Positions 42,870-53,360 of a DNA stretch of 64,000 nt are shown piece by piece. The number at the start of each line of letters is the position of its first letter. The stretch's first letter is position 1. This DNA is from a bacterium (GTDB taxonomy: Bacteria; Planctomycetota; Planctomycetia; Pirellulales; Pirellulaceae). Below the pieces are notes generated by a model, which searched no databases, was not told where the DNA came from, and saw only the letters and a program-made list of their open reading frames with translations. Made by a program: the position numbers and the translations under genes. The stretch lies in assembly GCA_030430075.1 (NCBI GenBank), contig JAUIGN010000032.1:26106-90105 (forward strand), read 5' to 3'.

Positions 42870-43679
42870 TTAATTCCCAATCCCGAGCGCGCGAAGCTGC
42901 CCCGTTTCCAACAACTGGTGGCAGGCTTCCACATCCGCATAATAATCGCGACGCTCCAGCCAGCCACCGGCCGCTTCGTCGACGATCACGGTCACTTCGC
43001 GGTGCAGCTGCAGCGCCGACGCCGTGATCTGCGCCGTTACCGGGCCTTCGACCATGCTGCGGATCGCCGAGGCCTTGTGCGAACCGGTCGCCAGCAACAG
43101 GCAGCTCCGCGACTCGAGGATCGTACCGACGCCCATCGTCAGCGCCAGCCGCGGGACCTGCTCGCCCTCCGGAAAGTACTTTTCGTTCTGGCGGATCGTT
43201 TCGCCGGCCAACGTCTTCAGTCGCGTCCGGCTTCCCAGCGACGAACCCGGTTCATTGAAGGCAATGTGGCCGTCCACTCCGATGCCCAGCAACTGCAAGT
43301 CAATCCCGCCCGCTTCGGCGATACGTTGCTCGTAGTGGCGACAATGGCCGTCAAAGTCGAGCGCTCGGCCGTCGGGAACATGCGTCTGGGCCGGGTCGAT
43401 ATTGACGTGATCAAAAAGGTTCTCCTGCATGAAGAACCGGAAGCTTTGCGGGTGCTTGGGGCCGAGCCCCACATATTCGTCGAGGTTGAACGTCTTGATT
43501 CCGGAAAAATCAAGGTCCTCCTCCTGGTGCTGTCGAACCAGCTCCTGATAAACGTTAACGGGTGTACCACCCGTTGCTAAACCAAGCACTGCCTGGGGTT
43601 TAGAACGGATCATGTCAGCCATGATCCGGGCGGTTCGCAACTCCGCTTGCGCCGCGGTTTTTTCGATAATGACGCGCAA
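42870..43679 (-). CDS. nagB: glucosamine-6-phosphate deaminase
   Basis: The 269-residue enzyme carries GLATGGTP, FNLDEYVGL with the catalytic Asp, GVDGHIAFNEPG with the catalytic His, and ALTMGVGTI. Length and motifs fit bacterial NagB, which converts glucosamine 6-phosphate to fructose 6-phosphate and ammonia. It starts at ATG 43679 and ends 6 bp before the rhomboid gene on the same strand, so the two may be cotranscribed. Confidence 0.95.
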   Translation of the reverse strand: MRVIIEKTAAQAELRTARIMADMIRSKPQAVLGLATGGTPVNVYQELVRQHQEEDLDFSGIKTFNLDEYVGLGPKHPQSFRFFMQENLFDHVNIDPAQTHVPDGRALDFDGHCRHYEQRIAEAGGIDLQLLGIGVDGHIAFNEPGSSLGSRTRLKTLAGETIRQNEKYFPEGEQVPRLALTMGVGTILESRSCLLLATGSHKASAIRSMVEGPVTAQITASALQLHREVTVIVDEAAGGWLERRDYYADVEACHQLLETGQLRALGIGN

Positions 43680-43940
43680 CGGCTGTGCTCCTACAGCAAA
43701 GGAAACGGCAACGGACGATTTCCGAGCCCCGCGGGGAATGCGGGGAGTTGTCGTCTGCTTTTTTAGCCCAAATCGCCGGTGGAACCAACTCCATCGATTC
43801 GTCTAGCCGCATTTCGTGCAAGTTGACATAATCCCGCCGCGCAATTCGGCCCTCGCAATTGGGCGAGCCCGCGTCGCAACCGGGGCAGGTAGGCCCACCG
43901 CTGCACGTCGCCCATGATTCTAAGGGAAATGGAGTTTCAA

Positions 43941-44768
43941 ATGCGTAGTATTGCCGTCATCAATCAAAAAGGTGGAGTTGGCAAGACGACGACCGCAGTC
44001 AACCTCAGCGCGGCCCTGGCAGACCTCGGCAAGCGCGTCTGTGTCATCGACCTCGATCCCCAAGGTCACGCCTCGCTCCACTTTGGCGTGGTGGCTCGGG
44101 AAGGCGACAAGACGATCTACCACGTGTTGAGCGGCACGGCGACCTTACGCCAGGCCCGGCGGAATATTTCGGACCGGCTGAGCGTCGTCCCGTCCCATCT
44201 GGACCTGGCCGCCGCCGAAGTTGAACTGGCCGGAGAGGTCGGGCGGGACGCGATTTTACGCGACCGGATTCGTGCCGATGATGCGAATTTCGACTTTCTG
44301 ATCATCGACTGCGCCCCGTCGCTCGGCGTGCTGACACTTAACGCGCTGACCGCCGTCAAGGAGGTCTTCCTCCCCTTGCAACCGCACTTTCTCGCCCTGC
44401 ACGGGCTGAGCAAGCTCCTGCGGACGATCGAGATTGTCTCCGAGCGGCTCAATCCGGAATTGCACCTGACAGGCGTGCTGCTTTGCCTCTACGAATCGGG
44501 AACCCGCCTGGCGGCGGAAGTCAGCTCGGATGTTGAATCGTTCTTCTCGCATCAACCGGGCATGCACCCCGCTTGGGCCGGCGCCGCCACGTTTCAGGCG
44601 CGCATTCGCCGTAACATCCGCCTGGCGGAAGCGCCCAGCTACGGGCAATCCATCCTGGAATACGCCCCCATGTCACACGGCGCAGCCGATTACCGGCAAC
44701 TGGCACTCGAAGTGCTCGGCGTTCCCTTGGAACAATCCCACGACCCGGTGTCACTCTACGCTGCTTAG
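43941..44768 (+). CDS. ParA family ATPase
   Basis: The start at ATG 43941 is supported by GGAG six bases upstream; ATGs 4 and 9 codons earlier have poor spacing. The 275-residue protein has the deviant Walker A KGGVGKTT at 10-17, then DLDPQGHASLHFG, FLIIDCAPSLGVLTLNAL and LPLQPHFLALHGLSKLL. These are the features of chromosomal ParA/Soj. No parB is visible next to it, so its role may be chromosome or cargo positioning rather than standard partition. Confidence 0.88.
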   Translation: MRSIAVINQKGGVGKTTTAVNLSAALADLGKRVCVIDLDPQGHASLHFGVVAREGDKTIYHVLSGTATLRQARRNISDRLSVVPSHLDLAAAEVELAGEVGRDAILRDRIRADDANFDFLIIDCAPSLGVLTLNALTAVKEVFLPLQPHFLALHGLSKLLRTIEIVSERLNPELHLTGVLLCLYESGTRLAAEVSSDVESFFSHQPGMHPAWAGAATFQARIRRNIRLAEAPSYGQSILEYAPMSHGAADYRQLALEVLGVPLEQSHDPVSLYAA

Positions 44769-45244
44769 CCCAAGCGGCCATCGGCCGACCACGGTGCGGC
44801 ACCGCTCGTGCCGGGCACCACTGCCGACGGTGATCGTCGCCTGCCGTCCGTCGTCGGCCGCGGACACGCGCCGCGGTCGATTTGCCATCTCCGAAGGGTG
44901 AGGTACACTCCGGTCGCTGTCGCCCCCGCTGGGCACCAGGCCGAATCGGCGCGCCGTAAAGTACGGTTGTAGGGTTCCTTCCGATTCTACGCGTCAACTC
45001 CAAAACGGACGTTCGCGGGTTACAACGACGGCGCCGAAAAGACGGACGCGCCACCGGCAATTCGGTCGACTTTCGGTCGATTCTCCAAGCCGGGTAACGG
45101 ACGTCGGTCGATGTTTCCGTTGACAGGACCATTTCGTGAGCACGGAAGTTCACGTCAGGCCAAGGTTGGCCGGCGCCCATTCCTCCAGCGGCACGCTCGT
45201 TCGCTCACGGTCGACGATTCAGCTTCGGACAGGAGTCGCGTTCC
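44769..45244. other. gap upstream of BBP7 gene
   Basis: I see no gene. AGGAG lies nine bases before the ATG at 45245. No hexamer pair worth calling was found. Confidence 0.4.
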
Positions 45245-47317
45245 ATGACGTTCCGGTTTGCCCCTCATACGATGTTCCTCCTGCTGGCCTGCCTGACCGG
45301 TGTGGCTGCGGCCCAGTCCGGCTACTATCCCGCCGCCCCCGCTCCCACAGCTCATGGCGGATACCCGGGCACCATGGGGGCACTCGCGCCTGGCGGCTAC
45401 CAACCATATCACCCACCGACCGCCCAATCATATCTGCCGCCGCAGGATGCCACCCCGCATTACGGTCAGCCCTTCCGCTCGCAGCAGATGGCCCCCAACC
45501 CAGCGCGGATTTCTTACTTGCCGAACGCGGCAAGTTCGGTGCCTTGGTCGGGAACCGCGGCCGGATACCCGGGTTACCCGGTCCACGGCTCGGGCCAGAG
45601 TTCGACCAGCCCGGCGCCCCACCAGGCTGCCGGAATCTACCAACCGGGTCCCGGCGGCTATGCGCCGTCGAGCGGCTACGCAGCGGCCCCCTCTCAGGCG
45701 ACGTCCGTGCCTTTCGGACGGCAGCCGGGCATGTCAGCCTGGGGCACATCCCCGGCGACCACTTATGGTGGGGCCCCTCAGGGAGTAACGTCCACGCATC
45801 CGGATGCGGCCGGCTACTTCGCGCCGGCGCCGAGCCCCGGTGCCCAACCGTATTACGGACCTGTCGCGACCGGGTATGGCGGGCCGGCCGCCGGTCCGCC
45901 GGCCGCCTATCCAACCGGCCCCGGGCGGCCGAATGAGCCTTCGCACCTCAACCAGGCCCTGCCGGCGCCCCGCGGTCCGGAACTGCCCCGCGGTCCGGAA
46001 TTAGTGGCGCCCTACGAACAATCCGTGCTCAGCGGTGCCATGGGCAGCGGCAACCGCTACCAAGGGGGTTACTATGGGGGCCAGGCGACACCCGGGATGT
46101 ACGGGAATCTGGGTGGCTCTTCCGTCGTTTACGCCGACGGCAATCCGGGCTTCATGTCGATCGCCGGAGGCGGGGGATGCAACCCGCCCTGGTTTGTCGG
46201 CGTCGGGGGCCTGCTGATGTCGCGTGACGACGAGAATGCCTACCACTTCAGTTACGACAGCGACGACGAGTCGATTCAATTGACCAACGCGCGCGACGCC
46301 AATTTTGACCTCGCGGGCGGTTTCGAGATCAACTTTGGTCGCACCTTCAATTGCGGCCGCAACGCGGTGGAAGCCGTCTATTGGGGACTGTTTCCCAACG
46401 ATGGAATGACCATGACAACCGACAGTGATGTCTGGGGGTCGCTGAACGGGATCCTGAACTGGGATCAACTCGACTACGGCTACGACGGTGGCGGGGGAGC
46501 TCGAACGGCCGATGAATTCGTGAACAATTCGACGATGCACATGGTCCGTCGGACAAACGAGTTTCACAACATCGAAGTCAACCTGCTGTCCTTCCTCTAC
46601 GGCGGGGCAGGGGCCGGCTGTTATGTCGGCGATTGCGGCCCGATTGCCTCGTGCGGAGGCGCCGGATGCGGCCACTGCGGCGTGTGCAGCGGTGGAAGCA
46701 AACATGGGTGGACTGGATACGGATTGGGCGGGGCAGGTTACGCCGGCTGCGGATCACCATGGAGCCACGAATGGCTGGTCGGCTTTCGCTACTTCCGCTT
46801 TCACGACGACCTCTTGTTCGGCGCCGAGGAAGCAGCCGGCAACAATGGTTTCTGGCATGAAGATGACGAGATCTACTACCACATCGACGTCAACAACGAC
46901 CTGATCGGCGCTCAGCTAGGGTTCGCGGGCGCGTACGCCGTAGGCTATCACTTCTCGTTGGATTACGGGCTCAAACTGGGGCTGTTCGGGAACCAGATCA
47001 GTCACAAGTCGGAAATCGGCGGATCGCAGGGGAATGCGATTATTAATAACGGGCCGAACGCGGGCACCGAGTTCTACGTCGATTCCTCGAAAACCGACGC
47101 CGCCTTCCTGGGCGAAGCCAACCTGGGCCTCTCCTGGCGCTTCGGGTATTGCTGGAGTGCGGCCATCGGCTACCGGGCCGTCGCGATTACCGGAGTCGCG
47201 CTCCCCACCAACCAGATCTACCACGACCTCCGCGGCATCCAGGATGTGCGGTGGGTCGACTCCAACGGAAGCCTGATCCTCCACGGCGGCTACGGACGGA
47301 TCGAATACCGCTTCTGA
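45245..47317 (+). CDS. BBP7 family outer-membrane beta-barrel protein
   Basis: The 690-residue product has a signal peptide (MFLLLACLTGVAAAQS), then about 280 residues of low-complexity Tyr/Pro/Gly/Ala (GYYPAAPAP, GGYPG) and a beta-barrel of the planctomycete BBP7 family: PPWFVGVGGLLMSRDDENAYHFSYDSDDESIQL, GGFEINFGRTFNCGRNAVEAVYWGLFP, a Cys/Gly-rich loop (CGGAGCGHCGVCSGG), EWLVGFRYFRFHDDLLF, GAQLGFAGAYAVGYHFSLDYGLKLGLF and GYGRIEYRF at the end. BBP7 proteins are major surface proteins of Rhodopirellula and relatives. The role is structural, not enzymatic. Confidence 0.93.
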   Translation: MTFRFAPHTMFLLLACLTGVAAAQSGYYPAAPAPTAHGGYPGTMGALAPGGYQPYHPPTAQSYLPPQDATPHYGQPFRSQQMAPNPARISYLPNAASSVPWSGTAAGYPGYPVHGSGQSSTSPAPHQAAGIYQPGPGGYAPSSGYAAAPSQATSVPFGRQPGMSAWGTSPATTYGGAPQGVTSTHPDAAGYFAPAPSPGAQPYYGPVATGYGGPAAGPPAAYPTGPGRPNEPSHLNQALPAPRGPELPRGPELVAPYEQSVLSGAMGSGNRYQGGYYGGQATPGMYGNLGGSSVVYADGNPGFMSIAGGGGCNPPWFVGVGGLLMSRDDENAYHFSYDSDDESIQLTNARDANFDLAGGFEINFGRTFNCGRNAVEAVYWGLFPNDGMTMTTDSDVWGSLNGILNWDQLDYGYDGGGGARTADEFVNNSTMHMVRRTNEFHNIEVNLLSFLYGGAGAGCYVGDCGPIASCGGAGCGHCGVCSGGSKHGWTGYGLGGAGYAGCGSPWSHEWLVGFRYFRFHDDLLFGAEEAAGNNGFWHEDDEIYYHIDVNNDLIGAQLGFAGAYAVGYHFSLDYGLKLGLFGNQISHKSEIGGSQGNAIINNGPNAGTEFYVDSSKTDAAFLGEANLGLSWRFGYCWSAAIGYRAVAITGVALPTNQIYHDLRGIQDVRWVDSNGSLILHGGYGRIEYRF

Positions 47318-47723
47318 GGAACGGCTAGTTAATGACTTCCCCCACGTCGCCAACATCGCGGCAGGTGGATGATCCGGCTCTTTCCCCCGTTTCCGGGCGG
47401 GGCGCTCACTGCTGCCAACAAGATCGCCGCAAGCGGTTTTGTATCAACAGGTTGTAATTTCTGACGACAAAACCTGTCGAGCAGCTACACTTAGTAGGGG
47501 GCAAGCGATCGTCGCGCTTCGCGGCTGTCTGGGGAACTTTTTGGGCCATCCGCCTGTCTAAACCGTGCGCCGCAAAGCACCTGGACTGGCGAACGTTCGT
47601 TGCCCAGCTGCAGTCCACCGACCAGCCGCATGCATCCGACGATATCGTCATCGTCGTACCGACGGAATTCCCGGACAAACAGACCAGATCCCCGGACTGA
47701 GGTGAAGGCCTCAGGAGTTGCCG
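47318..47723. other. gap upstream of the FG-GAP protein
   Basis: No gene is supported. The end holds the ribosome site AGGAG seven bases before ATG 47724. Confidence 0.4.
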
Positions 47724-50700
47724 ATGTGGACGGATTTCTTACGACGCCAGCGTCCCGCCAAGGGATCCTCGCCGCGAAGCAGGTACCGGCGCCGCCGGCG
47801 CGCTGACGGGCGACGGCAGTTGTTTGCCGAGCCGCTGGAAGACCGGCGGCTGCTGACCGTGGTTGGTCAGCTTGCCAACCTGGAGCCGCCCGAGGGGTTT
47901 GTGCTCGGCAGCGGTATCCCTCAAGACCTGTTGGGGAAATCGGTCAGTTCCGCCGGCGACTTCAACCGGGACGGCTACGACGATCTCATCTTGGGCGCCC
48001 CGGTCGACGACAACTTCCCGGCCGGCAACGGCACGGCTTACCTGGTCTACGGCAAGCCGAGCGGCCATACCGACCTGCTGATCGAAGCCACTTTCGAGCC
48101 GGACGGCTTTCCGATTTATGGCCTCAACAACAAAGACTTCGCCGGCTTTTCTGTCAGCGACGCGGGAGACGTCAACGGCGACGGTTTTCATGACGTCATC
48201 ATCGGTGCGCCGGGCGGCGATCGACCGCACCCGTACGGCCCCGTCTATGGCAACGGCGAGAGCTACGTGGTCTTTGGCGGCGACTTCGGCGTGGAGGACC
48301 GGCCCACGCTGTTTGATCTGGACGGCACCAACGGTTTCCGGATCCTGGGCAACGCCGCCTACGATCGGGTAGGCAATTCGGTGAGCCGGGCCGGCGACGT
48401 TAACGGCGACGGCTTCGACGACCTGCTCATCGGCGCACCGTTTGTCGACCAGTCTTACCTCAACGACGACACGGGAAGAAGCTATTTGCTGTTCGGTAAA
48501 GAGGACGGCTTTGACGCCACGATGAACGTCTGGCAACTCGAATCGAACGGCGACGGCCTGATGTTCCGCGGGATCGACCCCTACGACCTGTCGGGATTTT
48601 CCGTGAGTGATGCCGGGGACATCAACGGGGATGGTTACGCCGACTTTGCCATCGGGGCCCCCTTCGCCGACAAGCTGGTCTTTGACGGGGCGCTACCGGG
48701 ATCCGGCGAAGGGTACCTGATCTTTGGCGGACCTTCGATCGAAACCGATGTCCGGCAGCTCAACGGAAACAACGGCTTCCGCCTGGCCGGATTCGCCACC
48801 TACGACCGGGCCGGATATTCCGTGAGTTCCGGCGGCGATATCAATGGCGACGGGATTGACGACCTTTTGATCAGTGCGCCGGCAGACCAGCTCTATCCCG
48901 TCACACCGGGCCAAACGTACGTCGTCTTTGGCAGCCAGGGCGGCTTTGATCCTGTCGTCGATCTGGGCGCGCTGGACGGGACCAACGGCTTCACGGTCCA
49001 GGGGATCGACTCGGCAGACCACGCCGGCTGGTCGGTCAGCGGCGGCGGCGACGTCAATGGTGACGGTTTCGACGATCTTCTGATTGGCGCCCCGTATGGG
49101 GATCAGTTCACCAGCAGCTACGCGTTTTACGGCGTCGGCGAGGCGTACGTGGTTTTCGGCCGCGGCACGCCGTTTCCCAGCAACGTGTTTCTGGCTGCCT
49201 TGGGTGACGACGAGGGCTTTCACCTGATCGGCGAGAACGCCTACGCCCGGACCGGGTTCTCGGTCAGCGGCGCCGGCGATATCAACGGCGACGGCTTCGA
49301 CGACTTCATCGTCGGTGCACCGACCGACTATGATTACTCGATTCGGCCGGGCCGAGCCTACGTGATCTTCGGTCGGGACTTTACCGGGAAGAACCCGCAG
49401 ACCGGCGACGCGGCCGACAATTCGATCATCGGCACGGCGGCCGCCGAGGTCCAAATTGGCGGCCAAGGCAATGACTTGTTGATGGGCAACGGCGGCGCCG
49501 ATGTCGCCCGCGGCGCCCAGGGCGACGATACGATTTTCCTGACAGACCTCGGCTTTCGTCTCTTCGACGGAGGCCGGGGCGAAGACACGCTCGCCTTCAC
49601 CGGCGGCGGCCTGTCGCTCGACCTGCCGGCGACCCATGACAACCGGTTGGTTGGCTTCGAGCGAATCGACCTCACCGGCAGTGGCGACAACCACCTGACA
49701 ATCGGAAACGTACGGGAAGTCCTTAATCTCTCCGACACGAGCAATCGGCTGTTCATCCATCGCGACGCCGGCGACACGGTCGACATCGGTCCCGGCTGGA
49801 ACGAAGAGGATCCCGAGCTAGTCGACGGGATTATCTACCGAGTGCTCACGCAAGGCGCGGCCACGCTGCTGATCGAGAACTTGAGCCCCACCCTGGATCT
49901 CAACGGCAGCGATGACCCGGGTGTCGACAGTTCGGCCACCTTCACGGAGGATCAACCGGCCGTGATCATCGTTGACTCCGACCTGCGGATCGACGACGAG
50001 GACAATCTCGTCTCGGCGACGATCACACTCACCAACGTCCTGGATGGAGCCGACGAATCGTTGGCGGTCGACCTCCTCGCGTCGGGACTGGAATCGACCT
50101 ACAACGCCGGCACCGGCGTGCTCAGCATCACAGGCGACGCGCCGGTCAGCGTCTACACGGCCGTACTGGCGACGTTGGCCTACCAGAACACGGATGACGG
50201 TGCCGATACGACCGACCGCATCGTGACGGTGACCGTAGACGACGGTCTGGCGATCAGCACGCCGGTCGAGGCGACCGTCAGCCTGGTGGCGGTCAATGAT
50301 GCCCCGCAACTGGCGACGACACCCGTACAATTGGCGCCGGTCTTCGAGGATGCATTGGACCCGGCCGGGACCACCATCGCGGACCTGATTCCAGACGGCA
50401 ATATCACCGATCCGGACGGCGCGGCGGTCGAGGCGATCGCGGTCATTCTGGCCGATCAAACGAACGGTGTCTGGCAGTATTCCACGGGCGGCGGCTGGCT
50501 GGACCTGGGAACGCCGTCACTCGCCTCCGCTCGGCTGCTCGACGCGACCAGCGCCGTCCGCTTCGTCCCCACCGCGGATTTCAACGGCGATGCAACCCTC
50601 CGCTTCAAGGCCTGGGATCAATCCGCCGGCTCGGTCGGCGAGCAAGTGGATGCCAGTGTCGCCGGCGGGACGTCCGAGTTCAGCATCGCCAAGGCCACGG

Positions 50701-51998
50701 CCACCGTCTCCGTGACACCGCTCAACGATGCGCCCGTTCTGGATAACTCCGGATCACCAACCCTGACAACGATCTCGCTCAACAACGTCAACTCGCCAGG
50801 TGACCTGGTATCGACGCTGATTGCGGGCGCTGTCAGCGATGTCGACGGCCCGCCGGTTCAATCGATTGCGGTGACTGCCGTTGATGAGACGAACGGGCAC
50901 TGGGAGCAGCTTCGGCCCGGCACGACCCTGCCGCAGTGGACCAGGATCACTGCCTCCGAGTCATCCGCCACGCTGCTCTCGTTTGCACGCCGGATTCGTT
51001 TTGTCCCCAATCTCGATTTCACCGGTACCGCCTCGTTGACTTTCCGTGCCTGGGACCAATCGGCGGGTGTCGACGGCGGCCAGGCGGACACAACCGTCAA
51101 TGGCGGCACGTCGCCATTCAGCGTCGATACGGAGATGGCGGACATCATGGTCACGGATTCCGACGACCCGCCGACCCTGGACCCCATCGCCTCGCCGATC
51201 GTCCGCGCGAACCTCGATCCATTCAATGTGCCGCTGACGAATATCACCGATGGCGGCGCCCGCACCGAAAACTTGACCGTGACCGCGGTCAGCAGCAACC
51301 ACGGCGTGTTGCCCGATCCGGCGATCAGCTACACGTCGCCGAACACGACCGGTGACGCGATGCTTGCCCCGATCGCGGATGGCTGGTCGGTCGTCACGGT
51401 GACCGTGACCGAAGGGGATGGAGATTTCATCACGCGGACGTTCACCGTCAGCGTAGGGAACAACCCGGAACGCTGGCAGAACCCCATCGAAGCCAAGGAC
51501 GTCAACGATGACGGGTTCATTTCACCCAACGATGTCCTGATCATCATCAACGAACTCAACAATCGGCGCGTGTCGGACGTCAACGGGGAACTTCCGATTC
51601 CCACGCCGCCTGATGCACCGCCGCCGTACTACGATGTCACGGGCGACGGCTTTGTGACACCCCGCGATGCGCTCGTCATCATCAACTGCCTCAATGAGGC
51701 GGCCGGCGGTGAAGGGGAGGCGGACAACGGGCCGCCTGATTTGCCGCAGGTCTCCCAGTTGCCGGGATCCGCCAACGTCGGTGTCGCCGCACTCCGCTCT
51801 CATCTGTTGCGGGAGACCGGCTCTCAAACGGCGACCGGCAAGCAAGCGACAACGCCGATCCCTGCCCGGGCGGCCCCCGAAGGGGGCGACGATCGCGCGC
51901 GGATCTTCGCCGCTCCGTCCGAGTTCCTCACGGACGAATCGTTGGACTCCATCCTCGACGCACTTGGCGACGGTGAATTGGCCAACTGGTGGACCTGA
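47724..51998 (+). CDS. giant exported FG-GAP repeat protein with dockerin-like C-terminus
   Basis: ATG 47724 has AGGAG seven bases upstream. The 1424-residue protein opens with a basic leader and LFAEPLEDRRLLT, the planctomycete export-associated motif. About residues 40-570 contain seven FG-GAP units (such as GFSVSDAGDVNGDGFHDVIIGAP), enough for an integrin-alpha-like propeller with Ca-binding loops. An RTX-like segment (GQGNDLLMGNGGADVARG) follows, then two or three cadherin-like modules with VTPLNDAPVL-type linkers. The C-terminal EAKDVNDDGFISPNDVLIIIN and DVTGDGFVTPRDALVIINCLN are a pair of dockerin-like Ca-binding loops. It should be a cell-surface or secreted adhesion protein. Confidence 0.9.
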   Translation: MWTDFLRRQRPAKGSSPRSRYRRRRRADGRRQLFAEPLEDRRLLTVVGQLANLEPPEGFVLGSGIPQDLLGKSVSSAGDFNRDGYDDLILGAPVDDNFPAGNGTAYLVYGKPSGHTDLLIEATFEPDGFPIYGLNNKDFAGFSVSDAGDVNGDGFHDVIIGAPGGDRPHPYGPVYGNGESYVVFGGDFGVEDRPTLFDLDGTNGFRILGNAAYDRVGNSVSRAGDVNGDGFDDLLIGAPFVDQSYLNDDTGRSYLLFGKEDGFDATMNVWQLESNGDGLMFRGIDPYDLSGFSVSDAGDINGDGYADFAIGAPFADKLVFDGALPGSGEGYLIFGGPSIETDVRQLNGNNGFRLAGFATYDRAGYSVSSGGDINGDGIDDLLISAPADQLYPVTPGQTYVVFGSQGGFDPVVDLGALDGTNGFTVQGIDSADHAGWSVSGGGDVNGDGFDDLLIGAPYGDQFTSSYAFYGVGEAYVVFGRGTPFPSNVFLAALGDDEGFHLIGENAYARTGFSVSGAGDINGDGFDDFIVGAPTDYDYSIRPGRAYVIFGRDFTGKNPQTGDAADNSIIGTAAAEVQIGGQGNDLLMGNGGADVARGAQGDDTIFLTDLGFRLFDGGRGEDTLAFTGGGLSLDLPATHDNRLVGFERIDLTGSGDNHLTIGNVREVLNLSDTSNRLFIHRDAGDTVDIGPGWNEEDPELVDGIIYRVLTQGAATLLIENLSPTLDLNGSDDPGVDSSATFTEDQPAVIIVDSDLRIDDEDNLVSATITLTNVLDGADESLAVDLLASGLESTYNAGTGVLSITGDAPVSVYTAVLATLAYQNTDDGADTTDRIVTVTVDDGLAISTPVEATVSLVAVNDAPQLATTPVQLAPVFEDALDPAGTTIADLIPDGNITDPDGAAVEAIAVILADQTNGVWQYSTGGGWLDLGTPSLASARLLDATSAVRFVPTADFNGDATLRFKAWDQSAGSVGEQVDASVAGGTSEFSIAKATATVSVTPLNDAPVLDNSGSPTLTTISLNNVNSPGDLVSTLIAGAVSDVDGPPVQSIAVTAVDETNGHWEQLRPGTTLPQWTRITASESSATLLSFARRIRFVPNLDFTGTASLTFRAWDQSAGVDGGQADTTVNGGTSPFSVDTEMADIMVTDSDDPPTLDPIASPIVRANLDPFNVPLTNITDGGARTENLTVTAVSSNHGVLPDPAISYTSPNTTGDAMLAPIADGWSVVTVTVTEGDGDFITRTFTVSVGNNPERWQNPIEAKDVNDDGFISPNDVLIIINELNNRRVSDVNGELPIPTPPDAPPPYYDVTGDGFVTPRDALVIINCLNEAAGGEGEADNGPPDLPQVSQLPGSANVGVAALRSHLLRETGSQTATGKQATTPIPARAAPEGGDDRARIFAAPSEFLTDESLDSILDALGDGELANWWT

Positions 51999-52053
51999 AT
52001 CGTTCCGCCTTGTGGCGATGACGGGCGGAAGGCCGAGCCGTATCCCGGCATCT

Positions 52054-52228
52054 AACCCGGATCATTCGTCAGCCATTGGGCGTTCGCCCCGGTTACGTTG
52101 ATCGCCCAGGAAAGCGGACGCCAACGCGTTCCGCTTGAGATGCGAGGCGTCATGGGTAAGTACACCACCAACGATTACGAGACAGCGGCTGGCACAGCAT
52201 AACGGTTCGTTCACGGATCACCCGGGCT
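52054..52228 (+). repeat. interspersed intergenic repeat, copy 6
   Basis: Begins AACCCGGATCATTCGTCAGC and ends GTTCGTTCACGGATCACCCG and GGCT, so both inverted ends are present. It lies in the 379-bp gap between the FG-GAP and SDR genes; nothing else was seen there. Confidence 0.8.
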
Positions 52229-52377
52229 GATACCTGCGCCATTCGGCGCCATCCGCATGATTGCCTTTCCGCACGATTGCCTTTCCGACAGTGCGCTGCG
52301 ATAACGGGACTCGCGAAGAGAAATCGATCGCCGCGATCGGATTCACATCGTCCACGCTCGCAGGAGACCTTACGTCG

Positions 52378-53190
52378 ATGCCGCACGCCAATGCCCAACC
52401 CGACCTTGCCGGAAAAGTGGCCGTCGTCACTGGAGGCGCCAGCGGTATCGGCCGCGCGATTGCCGTGTTGCTGGCCGAGTGCGGTTGCCGAGTGTTCGTC
52501 GGCGACTTCGATCCGCTGGAGGAAAACCGGTCCCCAAGCGAACAACTGGGGATTGTCGATCAGCGGTGCGATGTGCGCAACGAAGCCGACGTGAGGTCAT
52601 TGATCGAGCGCGCCGTTGCCGAAGGCGGAGGACTGGATATTGTGGTCAACAACGCCGGCATCGGGATGGTGAAACCGATCGTCGATGTTACCGAGGAAGA
52701 ATGGAGCGCCTGCCTGGATACGAATCTCAAAGGCGCGTTTCTGGCTGCCAAACACGCCATTCCCGCCTTGATCGCCCGCGGGGGCGGATCGATTGTCAAC
52801 ATCGCCAGTAACGCCGGGATCCTCCCCAGGGCGCACGATCCCGTTTATTCGACCAGCAAAGGTGCCCTGATAGCACTGACGAAGTGCCTGGCCCTTTGCC
52901 ATGGCCCGGATCGCATTCGCGTCAACGCCGTCTGCCCGGGGCCGGTGGGCGATACGCGAATGATGAATGCCGACCTCGACCAGGCACCCGACCGGGAAGC
53001 AGCCGTGAAACAGTTCATCAAGGCCAGTCCCCTGGCACGGGCCCAGGGCCGCATGATCTCGCCCGCGGAAGTCGCCCAGTCCGTCCTCTATCTGGTCGGC
53101 GATGCGGCACAAATGGTGACCGGCACCCTGATCGCAATCGATGGCGGGAAGTCGCTGGGCGTTCCGCCCGTCGTTGCAGAGGACGCCTAG
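52378..53190 (+). CDS. short-chain dehydrogenase/reductase
   Basis: The start at ATG 52378 (MPHANAQPDLAGKVAVVTGG) is preceded by AGGAGA. The 270-residue enzyme has TGGASGIG, NNAGIGMVKP, SIVNIASNAG with the catalytic Ser, and YSTSKGA with the catalytic Tyr and Lys. Its substrate is not evident. The two SDR genes in this window are not close relatives. Confidence 0.9.
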   Translation: MPHANAQPDLAGKVAVVTGGASGIGRAIAVLLAECGCRVFVGDFDPLEENRSPSEQLGIVDQRCDVRNEADVRSLIERAVAEGGGLDIVVNNAGIGMVKPIVDVTEEEWSACLDTNLKGAFLAAKHAIPALIARGGGSIVNIASNAGILPRAHDPVYSTSKGALIALTKCLALCHGPDRIRVNAVCPGPVGDTRMMNADLDQAPDREAAVKQFIKASPLARAQGRMISPAEVAQSVLYLVGDAAQMVTGTLIAIDGGKSLGVPPVVAEDA

Positions 53191-53360
53191 GAGCGGGCCG
53201 CGCGTGGCGATCGGCAAGTTGTTGCTGGCGGCAGAAGGTGACGTCAGGCAACGTGCGGAAGTTTTTTTGACCGGTTGCCGCCGGGCGCCGCGCACGCCTG
53301 GAACCGGTATACTGACGGATCTTCAACGTGGTTGTCGGCGACCACTCGTTCACCCCCCTG

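Noticed and set aside
43720..43765. CCCCGC/GCGGGG hairpin with a T-run
   Set aside because: The T-run lies about 12 bases from a six-base stem, and it lies between divergent genes, where a terminator is not expected.
47406..47678. Minus-strand frame before the FG-GAP gene
   Set aside because: Cys-rich with no motif, and the region is a typical upstream gap.
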